A stretch of 64,000 nucleotides of DNA from Cymodocea nodosa (GCA_036874045.1 CM072339.1:15321501-15385500), one strand, 5' to 3'. Positions 48,660 to 61,252 are shown, counted from the stretch's first letter. A program made the numbers and translations. Notes: generated from the letters alone by a model not told the origin.

Positions 48660-50032
48660 ATGCCTAAGTGGATAAGGAGGGATAATAACCGGTTGATTAG
48701 GGTAAAAACCATAGAAGATACCATGGATGTACAAGCATCTTCTATTGGGGATATTTTATACCTTGAGATGGTTGATGAACCATCTTGCATTGAATTACCT
48801 GAATTTGAGGGCGATAAGTTTGAGTTGAAGTCTCATTTTATTGGGCAGTTACCACATTTTCATGGTCTAGAAAGGGAAGATGCCCATTATTTTTTGAAGG
48901 AATTTAATGAAGTATGCCAAATGATGAGGGTGCCACAAATGAGTATGGATGCTGTAAAATTGAGATATATTCTATTTAGTTTGAAGGATGCAGCCAAAAA
49001 ATGGTTGTATACTCTTACTCCAGGTTCTATCGAGTCTTGGGGATGATTTTGTTCAGTATTTCTAGAGAAATATTACCCCATGCATATGACTATTAGGAAG
49101 AAGAAAGAAATATGGTTTTGTCATCAAAAAGCTGGGGAGTCTTTCTAGAAGTATTTTGAATGATTTCGTGACTTGTTAACTCAATGCCCTCATCATGGTA
49201 TCAACAAGGCTCACTTGGTAGGCATAGTTTGTGAAGGAGTCGGGTGGCCACCAAAACATTATTGGAATCAACTTGTCCAAATGGTTTTCTAAAATTGAAT
49301 CCTGAGGATGCTTGGCAATTTTTAGTGGACTTTGCTAAAAGGACAGCCCAATGGGAGAACTCAGCTGACCCTAGTCAAGAAAGAAGTCAACCAATGAGGG
49401 GAATACATAATGTGGATGTTGGAACCTTAATGGATGCTAAATTGAGTGCTATAATGAAGAAAATTGATGAAATTCAGATCAAGGACCCAAGTAAGGAAAC
49501 ATCCCAAACTCCAACATGTATAGGATGCAATGGAATTGGTCATTTGGTTGATGTATGTCCTTCTGTCCTCTATGTTGATAAAACTCAAGATCTTAATGCT
49601 ATATTCTATAAAGGGCGTAACGACATGTATGGTAACTCCTATAACCCCAGTTGGAGAAATCATCCAAACCTTTCCTGGCGAGGGAACAATTATATTGGAA
49701 ATAACTTTATCCCACTTGAGCAACAACCACAAATGGTGCAGCACCATCCTAACTTTGAAGATCAAGCTAGCTCCTCTAGATTAGAAAACTTAGAAAAAAG
49801 AATGGTAGAAATACATCGAAGTATTGAATCTTTAGCTAAGCAACCTGTCCAAGCTTTTGATGCTGAAGGAGCCATTAAAAGGATGGAGCAACAACTTCAA
49901 GTGGTATTATCAACGATTGGAAATTGGGCAAGAGGAGATTTGCCTAGTCAATCAAACCCAAATCCTTGCAATCAACAAGTTCCTGGACCTAGTAATCCTA
50001 GGGCAAGTGGTGGTCCTCAAGGATCCCGCTAG
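48660..50032 (+). pseudogene. Gyp-A gag (capsid and nucleocapsid), downstream of integrase
   Basis: About 458 codons. Starts MPKWIRRDNNRLIR. Capsid: LPHFHGLEREDAHYFLKEF, LRYILFSLKDAAKKWLYTL, then KYYPMH and LLTQCPHHGI; zinc knuckle CIGCNGIGHLVDVC (about 49519-49560); hallmark SYNPSWRNHPNLSWRGNN (about 49636-49690); C-terminal coiled coil and Pro/Asn-rich tail. Breaks: TGA at about 49044, two TAGs near 49147-49160 and a frameshift near 49240. The hallmark is typical of Athila/Tat Gag, so identity is firm; position after integrase is what is odd. Confidence 0.88.
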
Positions 50033-51836
50033 CATCTCTTTTTATTATCAAGGTTTGACAGTTTGGTGATATCTGTTCGGCGAAACCACATGGCTTACTT
50101 GTGAGCCACCAAAGGCACAGGAGCCTAGGTTCCACACAAGCACATATATCCTTTTATTTTGATTGCATTTCTTGTATTGATAGCTTTAACTTAGTGTGGC
50201 TTTATTATTTTTATTGTTTTTATTTTAAGTTGAGGGAATGGATGGTCGGTATTATGCTCTTTTGATGCCATTTATTTGATGACATGCTATTTCACCCATG
50301 AAGTTTTATTTCTTGTATGGTAGTGCCATTTATTTATTTATCAAGCTCAATTATTTTGATACCATGTCTACATCATTGCTATGAAATTATTGTTGAGTTA
50401 AGTAAAAAATGAATGGTTTCAAATTGTGCTTAATTGTCAATTCTATGTGCATGCTACTCAATCTCCATTGTGTGCATATGGGAAGGAAATTAACATATAC
50501 TTACTTGGTGAATTAACGTCTAAGCATGGGGGAATGAAATTTTATGTGCATTTATGATCACTATTATGTTTTAAGTAGTATTGTAGAATGGAACTTATGC
50601 TTCACAAGTGAAGACATTATCTTTATTTGGAATACATATGGACTTCAGGTATGCTCCCTTATACCATTTTTTTACTTTATGTTCTTCATGCTCACATATA
50701 TCACATATTTACATTGAGGAAAATGTAGAATTCAAGCATGGGGGGGAGGTAAATTGAATTGTATTCTATTTGTATTCTGAGAGTTTTTACTATTAATTTA
50801 AAATCACACTTGAGGATATTGTAAGTTCAGATGTCGCTATTAAAATTAATGGGATAATTCCATTTTTTCTTGAGTGGTGAGTATCCAAGACCAAACAAGC
50901 TAGGACCTAAGGGTTATATTCTCCAGACTAGATAAGTTTTATTCTATTTGTGTTAGGGGTTGAGTCTTCCTACTCACTAGAACTAGTGTCTTATTATTTG
51001 ATATACCCTTTTGAGTGATCCCTAAGCTGAGTACCACCAAAAAAAAAAAGGTTTACTCATTATGTAAGCTTTAGGTGAGTTTATTTAGGATCCTCTCAAA
51101 CTTCCACGAAAGTCTATAGGATATGTTTAAGACAATACTAGACTATCACAATTGATATACTAAGGAGTTTTAGTGAGTTTTGGGAGTAATAAGGTGTTTC
51201 CTTCACTACTAGTAGTTTTTATTGAAAGAAAGAAGAAAAAAAAAGAGAGAGGAAAATATAGTATGAAAAAAAAAAAAGGAATAAAAGAAAAAGAAGAAGA
51301 AGAGAGAATTGAAAGTAAAGTAGAAAAGGGGTTGGAGTCATTTAGGTTGTGAGGTTGAAGTAATAAAAAGAAGAAGAAGTAAAAACTCTTTTCATCCCTT
51401 ATTCTTTTCTTTTTTTTTCATTTTGAGTGTTATTGGGTGTGGTATATCAAATGTTGGTACTTGGACCACTTGTATTAAGCGTATTCTAGTAGCTTTCATA
51501 GGAAAGGAGGGAATGTAACCACTACTTAATATTTTTGTCATTATTGTATATCCATATTTGTGCGTAGTTGAAATTCTTTTGAGTAGTGAGGGTGTGAATT
51601 TCATTGTTACAAGGCAATGGTTTGTTTGAGTAGGTGACTCCTCTTGCTTTTTAGTGTAGACTTATTGAATCTGGAGAATAATGTGAGATGTGAGTTTAAG
51701 CCCCCATAGTGCCTAATGATTTGAATAGCGACAATTGAACTAATCAGTTTTTCGTGTGATTTATTGAGATTGGGACTTTAGTCTTGTTTTAATGCATATT
51801 CACTCGAGACGAGTAAAGTTCAAGCATGGGGGAATT
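50033..51836 (+). other. Gyp-A 3' non-coding region with repeated polypurine-like boxes
   Basis: No gene. AAGCATGGGGG occurs three times, near 50523, 50735 (GCATGGGGGGGAGG) and 51822 (next to the LTR). It also contains A- and GA-rich simple sequence (51038-51050 and 51226-51400). Confidence 0.75.
51822..51836 (+). promoter_or_regulatory. Gyp-A polypurine tract
   Basis: AAGCATGGGGGAATT immediately before the 3' LTR start TGTTTGGG. Confidence 0.75.
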
Positions 51837-52122
51837 TGTTTGGGCATAAATGTTGCACATCTTTATGAGTTCTTATGGGCTAGATAATTTGACTTATAAG
51901 TTATTAAGGCTTTATTATGCATAAATTCTAATATTAAGTCAAATTAATAACTTATTTTCAATTCATGCATTTTATATGAAAATTAATCTCATTATGATGT
52001 ATTCTAATTGGTTTGATAAAATGTGATATGTGTGATATTATTTTATTTTGGTAGAGACAAGGTATCTTGTAGGAATTTCAAGATGAATGAAGATTAAATG
52101 TAGAAGATCAAGTGGATCAACT
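51837..52122 (+). repeat. Gyp-A 3' LTR, left piece
   Basis: Matches 27079-27360 of the 5' LTR with few differences; cut by Cop-3 after CAACT (52118-52122). Confidence 0.93.
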
Positions 52123-53219
52123 TGTTAGTTCATTTATTTTATCAGTTAATTTTGATGATGAAAAACGTGTGGTTTAATTATTTGTGCCATATGTTAGATG
52201 TCTTTTTACTCAAATGAATTTTGTCTAGCTGCTTTATTCTCAAAATCTTTTAAATTAGATTTCAGTAGGTTATTTTGTCTACCGTGTATTGATCAGAGAG
52301 TTATTTTATAAGTCACCGAACAAAACAGGATAAATTGGATGGTTATGTCTCTCTCTCTTGGCTTTTCGAATGGTTATATCAGTAACTATCCGAAAAATAT
52401 TTATCTTCGATGAGTTAAGTCTTTTTATGTCCGGATATGATTTTTTATGGTAAGTCTCTGAAATCCCTTTGGTTTCGGATAGTTAAGGTTTTTATTTCGG
52501 AGAGTTAGTTGTTTCGAATAGTTACTTATTGAAAATTGTAAGAGACACACAGAATTTTTCAACACTCTAAAGGAGAAATTGTCTATTCAATAATTTTACA
52601 AACACCTTGAAGATTCGTCTGCAACAAAGTCCAGAAGATCATCAGCTGCAGATCAATCAAGAAATTTCCTTAGAGCTTCTATGTCAACTCTTCATAGGAG
52701 TTGATCTGGTGTTGTGTGTCATTTTCATTTTGAGTCAGTAACTCCTAGTTTTAAATTGTATTATCATTTACTTGAAAACCTTAACTCACAAGGGTGTTGT
52801 GAGTATACCTTCACAAGGTCAAGGCCTTGGTGAAAAGAGTGAAGTGTGGTACTTCACTTGCTCAAGATTAGGGTCTTGAGTACACAAAGTTGGTGCTTTG
52901 TGAGAGGTTTTTGTTTAGCCTTTAAAAACATCTGTAAGGTTGTTGCTTAGCCTGCAAAGGTAACTTGTTTAAGGTTTGTGCTTAGCCTTAAAAGTACTTA
53001 GTGGAATTCTCAAGGTTGTGGCATTGAGGAGTGGACTACCTAGTTTGGGGAACTACTATAAATCTCTTTGTGTTCTTTACTTTCTACACTGCTAGTTTAA
53101 TTCCAAAATCAATTAATCAAGGTTCATTAGTGTCAACAGTTTCCAAAGTTTTTAAAAGCAAAATAAATTTTATTAGGACACTATTCACCCCCCCTCTAGT
53201 GTGCCATTCGATCCTTTCA
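52123..53219 (+). repeat. Cop-3 5' LTR, shortened
   Basis: 1,097 bp, TGTTAGTTCATTTATTTTATC to CGATCCTTTCA. It lacks about 640 bp present in the 3' LTR, between GTTAG(T/C)TGTTTC (about 52514) and GAAAATTGTAAG (about 52530). The missing part is where the 3' LTR has its hairpin array. Confidence 0.92.
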
Positions 53220-53221
53220 AG

Positions 53222-53233
53222 TGGTATCAGAGC
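53222..53233 (+). promoter_or_regulatory. Cop-3 primer binding site
   Basis: TGGTATCAGAGC, a perfect copia initiator tRNA-Met complement, two bases after the LTR. Confidence 0.93.
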
Positions 53234-53272
53234 TTGGTTATCTCTGTAATAGATTTAATCAATCTGAGATCA

Positions 53273-55074
53273 ATGGCCGAGGGTTAGCATGTACATCGAC
53301 CTCCACTCTTTGATGGAAATAATTATGGCTTTTGGAAAAATAAAATGACTAATTTTTTAAAATCTACGGATGTGAAGGTATGGAGAGCAGTGGTTCGTGG
53401 AATACAACTTCTAGATGTTCCTGAAGACATGTGGAATGATAAAGATGAGAAGAAAATACAAATGGATGCAAGAGGAATGAATGCACCAACTTGTGCAATC
53501 ACAGCTAATATATATAACAAGATCTTTACTTGTTCTACTACACATGAAGCTTGGTGTGCATTAGAAATTACTTATGAGGGAACAAATGAAGTGAAGGATA
53601 CAAAAATCAGTATCCCACTAAGAAAGTATGAGATGTTCAAAATGAAAGAGAATGAGAGTATCACTGATCTCATATCTCGTTTCATTGAGATTATAAATGG
53701 TTTGAAAAATCTCGGGAAAGAATTTCCCATGAAAGAACAGGTTATCAAAGTCTTGAGAAGCCTGAACAAAGATTGGAAAGCTAAGGCTACCTCCCTACAA
53801 GATTCAAAGGATATGAGGACTTTCACACTTGAAGATCTCACTAGCAATTTGTTAGCCTATGAGACTCAACTGAAAGATTGGAAAGAAGAGGAAGGAGAAA
53901 CCTCAACGAAAGTTGAAAAGAAAAAGGAGCTAGCACTGAAGGCTCAACAACCATCTAAGGAGTCTATTAACGAGTTTCCAAAAGAATTGGCTTGTATTAT
54001 TAGAAAATTCTGGAAGAAATGAAAAAGTCATGATAAAGGGAAGCAATCTGCTACAAAATGCTTCAACTGCAATAGATATGGGTATTTTTAGAGCTAATGC
54101 ACATATCAAAAGAAGTATGAAAGAAAGAATTTTGACAAGAAGAAATCTCATGGAAAACAGAAATTTCATCAGAGAATATTTAATCAAGGAAAGAAGAAAG
54201 CATTCCAAGTTACTTGGGATGATTCTACAGAATCTAAAGCATCTGAGGGTACCAGTATTGATGGTACACAGACTGAGTCCGAGTTTGAAGAGCTAGCCAA
54301 TGTCTACTTTATGGCTAACACTAATGAGGTACATTCTGATCCTAATAGAGCTGAGGAAATTATTTCTGATAATGATTCTAATGTATCTGATATAAATCAA
54401 GATGATTATAATGAAATATTGAAAGAACTAAAAAATGTTAGTTTAGAAAACTCTATGTTAAAAAGAAAATTATCAAATAGTAATAAAACTGCTGCTAAGC
54501 TAGAAAAGGAAATTACTACATTAAAAACTGAAAATTCTACATTAAAGAAAAATAAATTTGTTGTTGATAGTTCTGATATGCATGATAAAATGTCTGAACT
54601 TGAAAAGTATAATTCAGAACTTATTAAGGAACTAAAGGATAAATTTTTAGAAAAAAAAGGCTACAAGATGAAACTGAAAAATTGAATGAAAATCTTAAAA
54701 ATCAGTGTGTTGTAAATTCTAGCTCTAATAATGATATAGAAAAATTAGAATAAGAAATTGGTAGACTGAAATTTAAACTAGGAGCATTTATTAAAGGAGA
54801 TAAGAAATTGACAAATATTATTAATAGTTATAAAGTTTTTAGTGATAGAACTAGTATAGGTTTTAACTATGAACCACCAAAAACATATGTTTCTGTTAAT
54901 TTTTCAAACAGCTGTAAAATGGATTATGGAAATGGCTATTTGAAAACAATTAATAAAGAGAAAGTTATCTATGTGTTAAAAAGAAATACTGTTAATCGAA
55001 ATAACACATGGATTTTAAAACAAAATAGATTTCAAATATTTTCCATTGACAAAAATGGACCTAAGAAAATATAG
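53273..55074 (+). pseudogene. Cop-3 gag
   Basis: ATG 53273 followed four codons later by TAG (53285-53287), then PPLFDGNNYGFWKNKM and an open stretch to 54022. The frame continues through the zinc knuckle, which reads CFNCNRYGYF with stops before the last Cys; the expected His is Tyr and expected Arg/Gln codons are stops, all single C-to-T changes. Then VTWDDS and a coiled coil (54311-54685). A shift in an A run near 54655 moves the rest to another frame, ending in the DKNGPKKI block with TAG at about 55072. Capsid/nucleocapsid function lost. Confidence 0.85.
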
Positions 55075-55102
55075 GTACCAAAGGATGTGATTATAACTAT
55101 CC

Positions 55103-56105
55103 TTGCAGGTCAAAACTAAAAGATCACGATGGGTGATGGATAGTGGTGCTTCAAAGCATATGACCAGAGATAAATCTGTCCTAAAAGACCTAAAGATGAT
55201 GAATGGAGGAAATGTCAGATTTGGTAATGATCAGAAAGGTAAGATTATTGGTATTGGATCTGTTTATGTAAATGATAAAATGGTTATAGATAATGTCTTA
55301 CAAGTTGAAAATTTAGAACAAAATTTAATTAGTATTACTCAATTAGAAGATAAAGTTATATGGTTTTGTTTAAATCTAAGAAATGCCTTGTTATTGATGA
55401 AAACTCTAATGAAGTTAAATTTACTGCTCATAGAAGAAATGATGTATGCTTTCTAAATTTACCTGATGATGTTTCTTCAACTGATTCCTGTTTAATTGCA
55501 AATAATTTAGACAATGCATGGTTATGACATCGTAGATTAGGTCATATTCATATGAAGCAGCTAGATAAGTTAGCTAAGAAGAACCTAGTAGATGGTTTAC
55601 CAAATTTGAAATTTAAAAAGGATAAAATTTGTGATGCATGTGAATTGGGAAAACAGAAGAAGAGTTCTTTTAAATTAGGAAAGTAAATTATATTAAGAAG
55701 AATTTTGGAATTAATTCACATGGATTTATTTGGCCCTACTAGAACAGAAAGTTTAAGTGGTAAGAGATATGTATTTGTTCTAATTGATGATTTTTCAAGA
55801 TATTCTTGGGTAATATTTCTTAGACATAAGTGTGAAGTATTTGAGGAGTTTAAAATTTTTCTATATATGATTCAAAATGAAAAGCAATTGAAAGTTCAGA
55901 AAATTAAGAGTGATCATGGAGGGGAATTTGAAAATGAAAAGATGGAAAAACTTTGCCAAGATCTAGGAATAGAATATAGATTTGCCTTTCCTAGAGCCCC
56001 TTCTCAGAATGGAGTTGTAGAGAGAAAGAATAGATCTCTTCAAGAAATGGCTAGAACTATGCTGAATGAAAACAAGGTTGCTTATTATTTTTGGGCTGAG
56101 GTAGT
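55103..56105 (+). pseudogene. Cop-3 pol: protease and integrase (N-terminal part)
   Basis: Protease WVMDSGASKHMTRD (about 55130-55170) in a different frame from the end of gag. Integrase: HRRLGHIH...CDACELGKQ, HMDLFGP, SDHGGEF and QNGVVERKN, all intact; breaks are a frameshift near 55350-55440, a TGA for Trp near 55527 and a TAA near 55685. It ends at FWAEV where the solo LTR 56106-57642 inserted; the protein continues with [10 protein letters not shown] at 57648. Confidence 0.9.
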
Positions 56106-57642
56106 TGTTCAAGCTTTAATTTTGCCCATTTTTAATGAATTTTATAAGTAATTTTGCATGATATTATATATCTATGATGGATAAATGATATTAATTATGG
56201 GTAATATAAGTCTTGAAATATAGTGCAATATAGAAATTTAATTAACAAGTGCATCCCCCATTGGATATAATTTTACATGAAACACATTGATTTATTTTGC
56301 ATGTCCTATGTTAGCTAACGTCTCTTGGAGTTCAACTTCCATTAATTGTAGGTAACATATATATGGGAGGAGCTTAATGCAAAAGACCAAAGAAGATGTA
56401 AAGAATCAAAAGTTGGTGGACTAAACTTTAAAGAAGAGGACATGCCAACACCTTATTGGCCCTCCTAGATCTATGACATCTTATTGGCTTGGTGATAAAA
56501 CCAAGGTGCCACATCAAAGAGAGAGAAGACAATGCTAACATAAAGGCAAGGGGAGAGGAATTTCGTAGAACACCTTGGTGCTTCCAAGGAGAGAAAGAAA
56601 GAAGAGAAGAAAGCTTGGAGGTGAGGCTTATGCTTGCAAGGAGACCATCCATTGATGCTATTCACCATTCCAAGGGCTAAGGAGAAGACGTCCAAGCTTG
56701 GAGGTGGATTTGCTGCCAAGTTCCATTGAATTCAAAGCTCTAGAGAAGAAGATAAGAAGCTCCTAAGGTAGTGACAACTCTTAGAGTTTATTATTTTCTT
56801 GTATAGAAGGAAGAATTGATGAGAAATGGTGGTGAACATCTCAATTATATGTCTTCTTAGCTAGATAGAGTTCAATGAATGTATATGAATGTTTAATTCT
56901 TCTTTTCAACTTCTAATTTGCATCCTCTATTCACATGTATTGTTGGGGCTGTTGGTGAGGCTTTCACACGAGTGAATGACACTCATCAATGGTGGCTTGG
57001 CGCATTTGAGAAGAAGGTGTGAATTGAAAGAAGAAGAAAATAAGTGTTGATGTTCATTTGAATGAAGAACCTATCACTTATATCTAGTTGTTAATTTTAA
57101 TTTCAGTAGTTAATTGATTTTGTTATATCTTATATAGATCACATTTTGTCCTAATCAATCTCCAAAAAGAATTTCTAATGCAAGTAGTATAGTATAGTTT
57201 AGCTAGATTAGCAAATAGCATAGTTGCATGCATTTAGTATAAATTAGAATAGAGTAGTATAGTCTATTGAACCTTCTTGTTTTATTTTTCTTTCCTTAAT
57301 ATTGATGCATTGATATCACTTCTGAAATCACGTGGAACTTGTGTGCATGTTATAATTGAATGAGTTGATAGATTTACAAGTAAAGAAATTGATTCACATC
57401 ACCATTTTCCACTACAAATTGCCTTGAAATTGCATGATTTGTGAGCTTGTGTTAACTTTGATTATTCTACATTCACATGTCATTAATTTACTGAAGTATA
57501 CCTAAGAGCTTGAAGAACAAGTTGAGTAATAGTTGATTAAGTCATAAACACAATCCTTGTGGAAGAATGACCTGTATTTGCCATGTACACCAAAAGAACT
57601 GTGCACTTGCAGTAAAGCTTGAGCTAAAAATATAGCTCAACA
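56106..57642 (+). mobile_element. Solo LTR in Cop-3 integrase
   Basis: 1,537 bp, TGTTCAAGCTTTAATTTTGC to ATAGCTCAACA, with exact duplication GTAGT (56101-56105 and 57643-57647). The end has CTTGTGGAAGAATGACCTGTATTTG and GTGCACTTGCAG, the gypsy-LTR type of signature; it is not the LTR of Gyp-A or Gyp-B. It contains no domain. ORFs in it (56428-56719) are not real genes. Confidence 0.88.
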
Positions 57643-57647
57643 GTAGT

Positions 57648-58960
57648 TAGTACTGCATGTTATATTTTAAATAAAGTAACCCTAAGAAGAGACATGAATA
57701 AGACTCCTTTTGAGCTATGGATGGGAAGAATTCCTAAAGTACATTATTTTAAAGCTTTTGGATCTAAATGCTTTATTTTGAATACACAAGAGAATAAAGA
57801 TAAATTTGAAGCAAAATCTGATGAAGGTATATTTTTGAGATATTCTTCAAAAAGTAAAGCATATAGAATTTATAACAAAAATTCGTTGGCTGTTGAAGAA
57901 TCTATGCATGTAAATTTTGATGAAGAGCCAAGTAATACTTCAAAAGAAATTATTGATACTTCAGATTATGAATGTGATGAACCAAATATTGGGGAATCTA
58001 GTACCATGGGTCAAGAAAGAAATGATAATCCTTTGACTCATAAATTTTTGCCTCAACACCCTAAGGAGTTTATTATTGGTGATATTTCTAAAGGTGTGCA
58101 AACAAGATCTAGGATTAATGTTTCCAGGTGTTATGCATTTCTATCTATAATAGAACCTAAAAACATTGATGAGGCATTAAATGATGAATTTTGGATTAGT
58201 GCCATGCAGGAAGAACTTAATCAATTTAGAAGAAATGATGTTTGGGACTTAGCTCCTAAGCCTCTAGATCATTCAATTATTGGTACTAAATGGATATTTA
58301 AGAATAAATCTGATGAATCAGGACAAGTAATTAGAAATAATGCTAGACTAGCAGCCCAAGGGTATAACCAACAGGAGGGAATAGATTTTGAAGAAACCTT
58401 TGCACCTATAGCTAGATTAGAATCTATTAGAATTTTTCTAGCTTTTGCTGCTCATATGAATTTTAAACTATATCAAATGGATGTTAAAAGTGTATTTTTA
58501 AATGGTTTCATTAAAGAAGAAGTTTATGTTAGGCAACCGCTTGGTTTTGCTGATGCTGATTTTCCTAAGCATGTTTACAAACTGAAGAAGGCCTTGTATG
58601 GGTTGAAACAAGCTTTGAGAGCTTGGTATGATAGGCTGAAATCTTTTCTGTTAGATAATGGTTTTTTTATTGGTAAGGTTCACAATACCTTATTCTTCAA
58701 GAAAAATCATCTAGGTTTGTTAGTTGTTCAGATCTATGTAGATGATATCATTTTTGGAGCAACTAATGAGATTTTAAGTAATAAGTTTGTAGATTAGATG
58801 AAAAATCAGTTTGAGATGAGTTTAATGGGTGAGTTGACTTTCTTTCTAGGATTGCAGATTAAACAAGTTGAAAAAGGAATTTTTGTATATCAAGAGAAAT
58901 ATACAAAGCAACTTTTAGAAAAAATTGGAATGAGTAACTACATGTCCTCTAGCACTCCTA
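57648..58960 (+). pseudogene. Cop-3 pol: integrase C-terminus and reverse transcriptase
   Basis: Integrase end [20 protein letters not shown]...KCFILNTQ, acidic linker, then [46 protein letters not shown] and catalytic [10 protein letters not shown]. Open for 367 codons from 57694 to a TAG at 58795 (relatives often have Gln in the block DQMKNQFEMS), after which the same frame continues. RT motifs all look intact. Confidence 0.92.
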
Positions 58961-59685
58961 TGAGTTCATGAATTAAATTGGATAAAGATGAATCTGGACC
59001 AACTGTTGATATTACTAAATATAGAGGAATGATAGGTTCTCTTCTTTATTTAACTACTTCTAGACCTGATATCATGTTCAGTGTTTGTGCTTGTGCTTGT
59101 TTTCAAGCTCAACCAAAAGAATCTCACCTATCTACAGTTAAAAGGATAATGAAATACCTACAAGGAACTTCAAATTTTGGTTTAATGTATTTCAAAGATA
59201 GCAGTTTGGATCTAATTGGATACAGTGATGCTGATTATGCTGGATGCAAATTTGATAGAAAGAGTACTAGTGGAACTTGCCAACTGTTTGGCAGTTCATT
59301 AATTTCATGGTTCAATAAGAAGCAGAATTGTGTTGCCCTATCAACTACTAAAGCTAAATATGTTGGTGCTGCCCTATGTTGTGCACAAATTCTTTGGATG
59401 AAACAAACTATGAAAGATTATGGACTTACATATGGAAAAATTCCTATTAATTGTGACAATAATAGTGCAATAAGTTTGTCAAAGAACCCTGTGTTGCACT
59501 CTCGGGCAAAACATATTGAGATAAGACACCATTTTTTGAGAGATAATGTTATGAAGGATAACATTGAGCTGAATTTTGTTTCTACTCATGAGTAGTTGGT
59601 AGATATTTTTACAAAGCCTCTTGAAGAAAAATAGTTTATCAAATTGAGAAGAAATTTAGGAATATGCTGCCTAAATGATTTTTAG
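58961..59685 (+). pseudogene. Cop-3 pol: RNase H
   Basis: KYRGMIGSLLYLT, GYSDADYAGC, STSGTCQLFGSSLISW, KKQNCVALSTTKAKY (family TEAEY) and RHHFLRDNV. Stops: TGA near 58969, TAG at 59593-59595 and TAG near 59631 at Gln positions of the Q(L/M)AD and EKQF motifs. Pol ends at TAG 59683-59685. Confidence 0.9.
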
Positions 59686-61252
59686 CTTTACCTACTATCT
59701 TTTATCTTCTATTTCTTTTATATTTACTTTACCATCTTATTTTCTATTATCTATTTTAATTGTATTGAGTTAGTTTGATATATTTCTGTCTAATTCTTAT
59801 TTTGAGTTATTTCTTGAGAATATTTACAAATTATTTTTCTTCAAATTTTAAAACAAAAACATCTCTACCAACACTCTTCTTGAGATGATTTTCTACTGAG
59901 GTTATAGGTTACAATGATTTCTTACATCTATATTAAAATCAACTTAGATTAATTCATCAAAATTACTGAAGGCTTCTGCTCCACAAATAGAATAATGTCC
60001 ACATGACACTTAGAATGGGGGCCTAAATCCGAAAAATAGCCAAGTTACCTTAATTAATTTAGTGATTGTATTCCTATTTACTAGACTAAATGTTTCATGA
60101 TTAGAAAATTTAGAAGTATTTAATATGTGAGGGTGAAAAACAAGGAAAAGTGGTTGGAAGCAATAAGACTCAAGATATTTAACCTGACCTTGTCCAAATG
60201 TTTTTAACTTTCTACACTTTCCATTTTTTTTCAGTACTGTCAAAGTGATTACCATTGTTTAAAAAAAAAAAAAAAATTGGAATGTTTGTTGCAAAGAGCA
60301 ACCAACACCAATATTGTTAAAAAATAAAAAAAAACCTTTGATTATGGCTATGTAGTATTGACAGTTTCATAATTCTCAAAGATCTTCTTTTTCTCTTAGT
60401 TAATTACATAATAGACATCGTTAAGGGAAAATATACCGTGGGGTTGCTTTATGGAAATTTCAAACTGGCCGGAGAGAACATATTAAATGTATCTGAATTT
60501 TTCTATTCTAAAAACATTAAGTTCTAGCAATGAAGTTTATAAAAACTGATTTCGTTAAGGTTAATAAGGTGAACCATAGGATCAAGTCCTTATGCTAAGT
60601 GAAATGTGTTATTTATCTTAATGTGGAGCCTTGAATAATTTAGTAATTCTCACATAATTAAAATTTAAAAGAAAAAGAAAAAATTTCTCTTAGTTAAGAA
60701 CTACTTATATATATTTATATCGATATATCTAATCAATATATATATATATATAATTAAATAATAATAATAATATAAAATAAAAACATTATAAAAATACAAA
60801 TACCTTAACAAAATTATTTTTTTGCTGATTTCTTTTATTCATATATTCAGGGGGAGTTTATTCCTTTTGATATGTCTGATTTTTTCAATTTTAAGATTTT
60901 TTTTGTCAGCATATTTTTAGGGGGAATTATTTTCTTTACCTGGTTGGGTGTTGGCAGTAATCAAAGAGTTAGTCCTTTTGTCTTAAGGGTTTTTCGGACA
61001 GTTAAGTTGTAACTATCCGAAAACTCCTTAGTTTTCAACAAGTTACTGTCTTGTGCCTTATTTCTTTTTCGGACAGTTATCTTGTAACTATCCAAAAATT
61101 CTTTTCTTTCGGTAAGTTAGGCCTCTAACTCACCGATCTATGGAATTTTCCAATTTTTATATGCTTTTGGAGGGTTATCTTCTCACTCTGTCTTAACCTT
61201 CCAATTCTCAAATCCTTCGTTTGCTTCATCCCTTTTTCGCGCCTCCTCCTTC
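59686..61252 (+). other. Cop-3 non-coding spacer
   Basis: No gene. Contains polypurine-like runs (TTCAGGGGGAG near 60847 and TTTAGGGGGAATT near 60916), TA/AAT simple repeats (60706-60780), a hairpin array (60992-61137), and a short stretch AATATACC(G/T)TGGGGTTG near 60428 that resembles Gyp-B near 40081. Confidence 0.65.
60992..61137 (+). repeat. Three-hairpin array in Cop-3 spacer
   Basis: 60992-61023 (TTTCGGACAGTTA...TAACTATCCGAAA, 6-base loop), 61067-61098 and 61107-61137 (TCGGTAAGTTA...TAACTCACCGA). Same hairpin class as in the Cop-3 LTR and the Gyp-B leader. Confidence 0.8.

Noticed and set aside
48660-50032. Gag as a separate element inserted into Gyp-A
   Set aside because: No LTR, inverted repeat or target duplication at its edges, and Gyp-B has the same gene at the same place.
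56428-56719. Overlapping ORFs on both strands
   Set aside because: Within the solo LTR 56106-57642; no recognisable domain.
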